From assembly GCF_042242105.1 (NCBI RefSeq), contig NC_092013.1, forward strand, positions 14,501,618-14,565,617: 64,000 nt of DNA, given 5' to 3'. The position numbers and the translations under genes were made by a program. Below, piece after piece: positions 57,891-64,000 of this stretch. The number at the start of each line of letters is the position of its first letter. The first letter of the stretch is position 1. The notes under the pieces were generated by a model. The model ran no database searches. It saw nothing but the letters and a program-made list of their open reading frames with translations, and was not told where the DNA came from. This DNA comes from Pempheris klunzingeri. Lineage: Eukaryota; Chordata; Actinopteri; Acropomatiformes; Pempheridae.

Positions 57891-59257
57891 CCCTTCACAC
57901 CGCCATGGAGCTGCAGATTATGTTGAAAGTGGTTCTTTGGCTTGTAATCATCATCAACGAGTGCTACTTGGAAAAACAATGCATAAATGAACAAAACTGG
58001 CAAAACCAGCAGACAAAATGTTAAAAACTATAAATGGACAGTAAAAGACACAAATTTATCAGCACATTAACAATAATTTCAAACATGAAACAAGATGAAA
58101 ACTGGAATTACTTGAATAACTTCCAGAGCCAGTGTAGAGTCACAGTTGAAGCAAAAGAAAATATAACTTGACTATTGATCTCCAAGGACTGCAATCAATG
58201 CAATCAATTGAAACCACTGTCTTTTACTGAAGCATTACAGAGTTTAGAATGGAGGAATGAATTGGGGCCGCTAGTCCCCTCTGAGTCAGGAAACAAAAAC
58301 ACAGGTGGCATACATGTGAGATATGAAACTCTACATCCTGTGCAACATGTCTAGTGTCGAGTCACAAGACACGTGTAGGTACAGTACTTGTTACACCATG
58401 TAACAATGATTTCTGAATGAACTAAAAGTAAGACTTAATTGACATAAATCTGCTCTCTAGTTAGACACAGATTATGAACATGAAACCTGATTAACTGGGT
58501 TCGTTGTTTCATGTCAACAAACTCCAGTTTTTCTGGACTATACAACATCTTAATGACTCACTGACATCCTAGAGACTACACATCCATCTGAAAGACGAAA
58601 GCGGAAATACTGTTTACCCAAATAATGCAGAGCAACAAATTTCCTGAATAGGAGAAAACACACGGAGATTGACTTAAGACACATCACTTATTAATAGGAA
58701 ACATCCTATCCTATTATAATTCATTATTTATCCCACTGCAACCTCAGGGTCAATAAATATTGTCCACCAAAACAAGAGGAATTGGAAAAGGGGATTAACT
58801 GACACATAACTAACTGTACAACCAGTGCAGAACATTTCAAAATTACATCAGTGATGAAATGCAGCGTGACATTCCCACAAGTCACAAATAGCTAGCAAGC
58901 TGTTCTGTACTAGATACAAAACAATATCATTCTCCTATTAAAAATAACAATAAATTAGAAATAATGATGTCTCTCTTTTTGTTGATGTTTTGTTACCACT
59001 TAATATTTTTCAGCTCCCTCAAGATATTAAAACATTTTGGTTTCAGCACACCATTGTACACATTCGGTACATTGATAGTGAAACAAAGGCAGAATTTGCA
59101 CAGACTTGCGAGTCCTTGTGAACAAACTTATCTGAGAGGGTAGGCACTCAGTGAAAGATGTCGTCACACCGGACCTGACAGTGTTGTGTGTGCCAGACAG
59201 TTTTCATGCCCTCAGTTGAATATTGTAGGTGATGTCACACCTTAATTCCAAAACACA
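57891..59257. other. GT6 gene 3' flank and spacer
   Basis: AT-rich DNA holds the 3'-untranslated region of the minus-strand GT6 gene, read leftward from 59258. No canonical AATAAA stands out in the first 500 bases, so the 3' end cannot be fixed. No other gene is recognised. Confidence 0.45.
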
Positions 59258-62028
59258 CTAAGGTGTGCGTAGAGTATTATAATGTTTTGGTGCCCACAAT
59301 AGTCGGGCGACTCTTATGTCACTCCTGTAGCCGATACTGGTGTCCCAGCAGTACTCCGGAGAGAGCACCCTGCTTGGTTTGTGAAGCCACAGGTACTTAT
59401 TGAGATGGCTCTCATCGTGCCACAGAGCCTCCACGTTATTCTTTTTATCCTCCATGATGCTCTGATAGCAGGCCTCAGTCAGCGCCTTCACACTCTTCCA
59501 CGAGCCTCCAAAGATGGCAGCGTGGTAGTAGAAGTCCCCAGTTTCCAGGTACGCCTTGGACTTAGGGTTGCGGTCATAGGTAAACCACCACTTTGGAAGG
59601 TGGTAGTAGTGGGCGTGGAGCAGAGCAACAGAATCTCCTAAAGCCTCCGAACCGAATCTCCCAGTAAACACCTGGTCCACATCAAAGCAGAAGACGTGCG
59701 TGCAGCTGTGGCGAATATCTGACTCTATGACATCTGATATCACCTTCATTCGCATCATAGAGATGTCCTGCCACCTGGAGTGCCTCTCCACTTTGACAAC
59801 CTTTATGCGTCGCTGAGGAGCAAGCCTGACGTCTGGCACTTTCTCCGGCAAGTCGGTAAATACATAATATGTGACGGGCAAACCCAACATAAAGTGATGC
59901 TCTGATGAGGTCAGGAAGGTCTTGAGGTAGGCATCCAGGTACCTTTGGTGGAAGCGGACATAAGAACATTTCAATGTTTTATTCTTCACCTCAATAGTTA
60001 CAATCGTTGAAGGCGGATTGCAGACGAGGATGTATTCAGGTGTGACAACAGTTAATCTGAAGATGTAATAGTGTTAATGTGAAAGCAAACCTGCCCACAG
60101 CGAACACAGTGAGAGCCACAGAGGATCCTTCCCTTTTGTGTGTCTGGTCGTAAAGATCAGGGTCAAACATCCCGTCCCAGATGATGGGAGCTTTCCAAGA
60201 TGTGCATGTTTGCACGTCATGTCTGGACCTGAAATAGGAGGAGTTTTTGGTTTAGTTTAAAGCATGCGTAGGGGAAAATTAGAGTTTATGCCATCTTTTG
60301 AGGCCTTAGTAATTATTACTAAATAAGTCACATGTTTTTTATTTAGTGATAAAGTTAGAAATACAGACATATTTAAAAAAAAAAACATTCATTCTCATTC
60401 AAAGACATTTTTGGTGGGATTGTTTTGTTTGTTTGTTTTTTACAGCTGGTAACACACGTCTCTATACTGAATTCACTTTTTCGGGGCTTCTGTTGTGATA
60501 AGTGTGAATATCTGGAAACAACACAAGAAAGAAAGAAAGATTGTAAATAGTTCAAGAGATGTGCTTCAAGTGGTCCTCAGTTTAGTCTACACTGACTGCT
60601 CTGTATAGGAGTGCCTTTAACCAATTTTTAGAAATTTAAAAAACTATTTTTTTTAACAACTGTATCGTTTATTATTCTAACACTTAAAATGTGCATCCTG
60701 TCGTTGCACTATTGTATGTGTTTCACATTTCAGGAAGTACAACTGAAACCTCCAGTGTAAATAAAGAAGTGAATACTCTTTAGTACTGTGACCATGCATC
60801 ACAAACTTACATTTACATTTAGACAAATAAGTCATGGTCTTGCTGACCAGGACGGCGGTTGGTTACCACACCTTAAAAGAGCTGCAATATGTCAGTCAGT
60901 TTCCTACAACCTGAGGTGACATCAACTCTCAAGCTTTTTCCACAGCAACACAAAGTATTCAGTTAGTGACACAATTATATACACACTGTTGCTCATAAAG
61001 TTGGAATAAAATGTTTTTTTACCTCTTCTCATGAAATGATTGTGACAATGTGATTTATTCTTGATAAATAAAGTGTATATCTTCTCAACTTTATTGATCA
61101 AACTCTTCCAAACATATCACAGTGAAACTTAAACCACAGTTAACCTTTGCAAACTGTGTATTCAGGCTTTAACAAAATTGGGGGTAACAGTGTATATAAG
61201 AAGCTGAAACTTGAGAATGTTGTTTTGAAATGACTTAAAAACAACCAACTCTTAAAATGTTTGTGATGACTGACTAATCAAATAATTAACTTGAATATTG
61301 TTTCAGCTTAACTACGTTTTTTAGCTCCACCTGTTATGGTCTTACCCAAGATCAAGGCTGGCATCCGCACTGTTGTCCAGAGACAGCATCTGTCCATCTT
61401 CCAAAGAGCATTTGTCCATAGGTACAAAGCCTATTAAAAGTCTGAAATCGAAACATTTAAAAAAATAAATAATCAAAAACGTATTATATCATAAATATCA
61501 TGCTTGTAATTAAGCTTACTTATGCACCTGCACTCAGATGCCAGTGTATGAGGCACATCTAGCTAATCTAATGTTGATGCAACAGTCGTGTGTTGTGCTG
61601 TTGAATTCTACTACATTATACTGACAGGTGATTCTATTATTTAGCCTACCCTCATCCACAGAAAATAGAAATAGAAATGGAAAATAATAGAAATGGCTGT
61701 CTTTCTAACACAGTAGATTCCAACAGCACCACAAGCTGCAGCCGCCAAAATGACTGTACAGTTGAATCGCCACCTTTCTAAAACAGCTGCATGCAACGCG
61801 AATGCATGTGGTGTCTTTTAAACGGAAGTACTCACCTCACAGATGGAGCCGTGATATAGAAAACACAGACTGCAAGGGGAACGCAAACCATGCATTTCAA
61901 AAGACTCTTTGTCCTCTGAAGGTATCTGCAGGAACATGGCCGAGAAAGTCCAATTAAAAAGTAAATCTAAAAAGTGGCACGTTTGTGTAAACAGTAAAGT
62001 TCTCTTTAAAAGATGTGAGATACCCCAT
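59258..62028 (-). CDS. GT6-family glycosyltransferase, alpha-1,3-galactosyl type
   Basis: The ABO/GGTA1 family (GT6) adds alpha-1,3-linked Gal or GalNAc to glycan acceptors in the Golgi. Five exons close in phase: 62028-62024 (MG), 61925-61836, 61441-61346, 60228-60091 and 59942-59258, giving 337 residues, normal for the family. A type II anchor lies at about 14-29 (MVCVPLAVCVFYITAP) after a basic tail, then a short stem. Catalytic features: WKAPIIWDGMF, D197-V-D199 manganese site in FCFDVDQVF, HAA at 250-252 in FYYHAAIFGGS, HDESHLNKY at 285-293 and LSPEYCWD at 303-310. The HAA triplet is typical of alpha-1,3-galactosyltransferases (GGTA1, A3GALT2) rather than ABO A/B (LGG/MGA), so UDP-galactose is the predicted donor. 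The five-base first exon is the least certain part; an internal ATG at residue 14 is the alternative start. No truncation is seen. Confidence 0.93.
60229..61345 (-). other. GT6 intron 3, about 1.1 kb
   Basis: This intron between the stem exon and the WKAPIIWDGMF exon is AT-rich and carries a short Tc1-type element near 61.0 kb. The open frame at 60373-60555 is a T-rich artefact. Confidence 0.7.
60979..61197. mobile_element. Short Tc1/mariner-type MITE
   Basis: The left end ATACACACTGTTGCTCATAA and the complement of the right end, ATACACTGTTACCCCCAATT, share an ACACTGTTRC terminus, flanked by TATA-rich sequence consistent with TA target duplication. It is about 220 bases with no coding potential, inside a GT6 intron. 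Confidence 0.6.
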
Positions 62029-62229
62029 TGTTGACAGACTCTGGCGTCTAGGTTCAGGAGACACGATGAACTGTCTGTCTTGTCAGAGAGAGAGAGAAAG
62101 AAGCTGAGGGTTAAATTCAATAATCTAAACTAGATTTGGCTGATGCGCTGAGAGGATCATAAAAGACCACAACCACAAACAGACTCTTTTCTCTGCAGTA
62201 GTCGGTGAGGCTTCTACAGAAGCTCAGAA
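62029..62229 (-). promoter_or_regulatory. GT6 gene 5' flank, abutted by a transposon
   Basis: About 200 bases lie between the inferred GT6 start codon and the Tc1-like element. Either the promoter is compressed into this gap, or it lies inside or beyond the transposon, or an untranslated exon lies further right. No TATA box or CpG cluster is evident. Confidence 0.3.
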
Positions 62230-62447
62230 GATTTTTAATGAATTAATTGGTAAATTCCTCGGTAAAATAAGTATTTGGTCACCTACAAACAAGCAAGATT
62301 TCTGGCTCTCATAGACCTGTAACTTCTTCTTTAAGAGGCTCCTCTGTCCTCCACCCGTTACCTGTATTAATGGCACCTGTTTGAACTGGTTATCAGTATA
62401 AAAGACACCTGTCCACAACCTCAAACAGTCACACTCCAAACTCCACT

Positions 62448-63456
62448 ATGGCCAAGACCAAAGAACTGTCAAAGGACACCAGAAACAAAATTGTAGACCT
62501 GCACCAGGCTGAGAAGACTGAATCTGCAAAAGGTAAGCAGCTTGGTGTGAAGAAATCAACTGTGGGAGTAATTATTAGAAAATGGAAGACATACAAGACC
62601 ACTGATAATCTCCCTCGATCTGGGGTTCCACGCAAGATCTCACCCCGTGGGGTCAAAATGATCACAAGAACGGTGAGCAAAAATCCCAGAACCACACAGG
62701 GGGACCTAGTGAATGACCTGCAGAGAGCTGGGACCAAAGTAACAAAGGCTACCATCAGTAAGACACTATGCCGCCAGGGACTCAAATCCTGCAGTGCCAG
62801 ACGTGTCCCCCTGCTTAAGCCAGTACATGTCCAGGCCCGTCTGAAGTTTGCTAGAGAGCATTAGGATGATCCAGAAGAGGATTGGGAGAATGTCATATGG
62901 TCAGATGAAACCAAAATAGAATTTTTTGGTAAAAACTCAACTTGTCATGTTTGGAGGAGAAAGAATGCTGAGTTGCATCCAAAGAACACCATACCTACTG
63001 TGAAGCATGGGCGTGGAAACATCATGCTTTGGGGCTGTTTTTCTGCAAAGGGACCAGGACGACTGATCCGTGTAAAGGAAAGAATGAATGGGGCCATGTA
63101 TCGTGAGATTTTGAGTGAAAACCTCCTTCCATCCGCAAGGGCATTGAAGATGAAACGTGGCTGGGTCTTTCAGCATGACAATGATCCCAAACACACCGCC
63201 CGGGCAACGAAGGAGTGGCTTCGTAAGAAGCATTTCAAGGTCCTGGAGTGGCCTAGCCAGTCTCCAGATCTCAACCCCATAGAAAATCTTTGGAGGGAGT
63301 TGAAAGTCTGTGTTGCCCAGCGACAGCCCCAAAACATCACTGCTCTAGAGGAGATCTGCATGGAGGAATGGGCCAAAATACCAGCAACAGTGTGTGAAAA
63401 CCTTGTGAAGACTTACAGAAAACGTTTGACCTCTGTCATTGCCAACAAAGGGTATA
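62448..63456 (+). pseudogene. Tc1-family transposase, one nonsense codon
   Basis: The frame opens [20 protein letters not shown] with two N-terminal helix-turn-helix regions (paired-like; RKISPRG is a family motif), then a catalytic DD34E core: D153 in WSDETK, D244 in [10 protein letters not shown] and E279 in NPIENLW, with 34 residues between the last two. One in-frame TAG at 62862-62864 (residue 139) separates the DNA-binding and catalytic halves; no frameshift was found. The last few codons after IANKGY are replaced by a nested insertion at 63457. The full-length family protein is about 340 residues. As it stands the gene cannot give a complete transposase, though a DNA-binding-only product is conceivable. 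Confidence 0.93.
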
Positions 63457-63926
63457 CAGTAGTCCCTCGCTATAACGCGGTTCACCTTTCGCGGCCTCGC
63501 TGTTTCGCGGATTTTTTTTGTGCAATTTTGCATGCTTTTTTTTTTACAGAGTATGAACGCGCATTGTGTTCTGCGTCCTGATTGGCTAAGGGACTGTAGA
63601 CCAATGTCAATCAATCTCCTCAGTGCCGTGTCTCTGTACCGTACAGAATGCGTTCGGCTTGCCAAATTTACATAAATGTTCAATCGCTAGCAGTGTGACT
63701 TTTAAGTGCTGCCTGTTTGCAAGACAAACAAATAAGTCAAACAAGAGATAAATGTGAGAAAATGTTAATGCCTGTCTGAGAAAAGTGTATAAACTGTATG
63801 GTGAGGGGTTTTACAGCCTTAAAATATATATAATAATTGTAAAAAATAAAGCTGACTACTTCGCGGATTTCGCCTATTGCGGGTTATTTTTAGAACGTAA
63901 CCCCCGCAATAAACGAGGGACCACTG
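63457..63926. mobile_element. Nested Tigger/pogo-like non-autonomous element
   Basis: This 470-base insert starts CAGTAGTCCCTCGCTATAAC and its complement starts CAGTGGTCCCTCGTTTATTG, giving imperfect terminal inverted repeats with the CAGT.GTCCCTCG terminus of Tigger-type (pogo/mariner) elements. It is flanked by TA on both sides (63455-63456 and 63927-63928). Removing it rejoins the Tc1 sequence across the end of its transposase frame. It has no transposase of its own; the interior is unlike the Tc1 element. Confidence 0.85.
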
Positions 63927-64000
63927 TATAACAAAGTATTGAGATGAACTTTTGTTATTGACCAAATACTTATTTTCCACCATAATTTGCAAATGAATTC

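Larger units (their letters stand above)
62230..64000 (+). mobile_element. Tc1-like transposon, runs to window end
   Basis: An inverted-repeat pair is visible: the left GAATTAATTGGTAAATTCCT and GTAAAATAAGTATTTGGTCA match the complement of the right end (GGAAAATAAGTATTTGGTCA and GAATTCATTTGC) at 63940-64000. Between them is a near-complete Tc1-type transposase. The right terminus is at or just beyond the window edge, so the outer end and target-site duplication cannot be checked. A second transposon is nested near its 3' end. The clean inverted repeats and mostly open frame suggest a fairly recent insertion. It lies about 200 bases upstream of the GT6 start codon. Confidence 0.93.

Noticed and set aside
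59381-59969. Frames of 86 and 95 codons overlapping the GT6 last exon
   Set aside because: They are alternate-frame shadows of the strongly supported GT6 coding exon.
1-64000. tRNA genes, rRNA, CRISPR arrays or bacterial-type operons
   Set aside because: No cloverleaf, rRNA-like or regularly spaced repeat structure was found; the tRNA-like strings near 43.8 kb belong to a dispersed repeat.

Overview
This is vertebrate nuclear DNA, most likely from a percomorph teleost. Genes are split into short exons with GT-AG introns, base composition is AT-rich, and there are abundant CA/GA/TG microsatellites. Several repeats have the texture of families common in spiny-rayed fish: a Tc1-like transposon, tRNA/hAT-type dispersed repeats and short inverted-repeat elements. 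There is no bacterial-type organisation, CRISPR array or operon. Exon joins were worked out by hand from splice sites and reading phase. In the five main genes every exon length and phase closes exactly on an uninterrupted reading frame.

Layout. From 1 to about 18.2 kb no coding exon is recognised. This is gene-poor DNA with several blocks that look like conserved regulatory elements. It ends in a CpG-rich stretch (about 18.15-18.87 kb) with a strong minus-strand splice donor, so it probably holds the first intron of a minus-strand gene whose body lies left of the window. From 18.9 to 23.6 kb is AT-rich spacer with a short transposon and the PPCS 5' region. PPCS (+, 23.67-25.21 kb, coenzyme A synthesis) is followed tail-to-tail by UTP3/SAS10 (-, 30.67-25.69 kb, ribosomal small-subunit processome). 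Upstream of UTP3, also on minus, lie a FAM83-family gene (36.17-31.79 kb, probably FAM83E) and EMP3 (39.37-37.56 kb, tetraspan PMP22/EMP family). CCDC30 (+, 42.44-54.31 kb) is a long coiled-coil gene containing a tandemly duplicated exon cassette, one copy of which has decayed. From 54.3 to 59.2 kb is repeat-rich spacer. A GT6-family glycosyltransferase (-, 62.03-59.26 kb) carries an alpha-1,3-galactosyltransferase-type active-site signature. The right edge is a Tc1-like transposon with one nonsense codon and a nested Tigger/pogo-like non-autonomous element.

The genes do not form one pathway. PPCS makes a coenzyme A precursor, UTP3 acts in the nucleolus, EMP3 is a membrane protein, FAM83 proteins are kinase scaffolds, and the GT6 enzyme would work in the Golgi. 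The interest is in arrangement and evolution. PPCS and CCDC30 are neighbours on human 1p34, while EMP3 and FAM83E both lie on human 19q13.3. UTP3 has 16 coding exons here but is a single-exon gene in human. The CCDC30 cassette shows duplication, decay and a palindrome. I found no evidence of a novel defence or mobile system.
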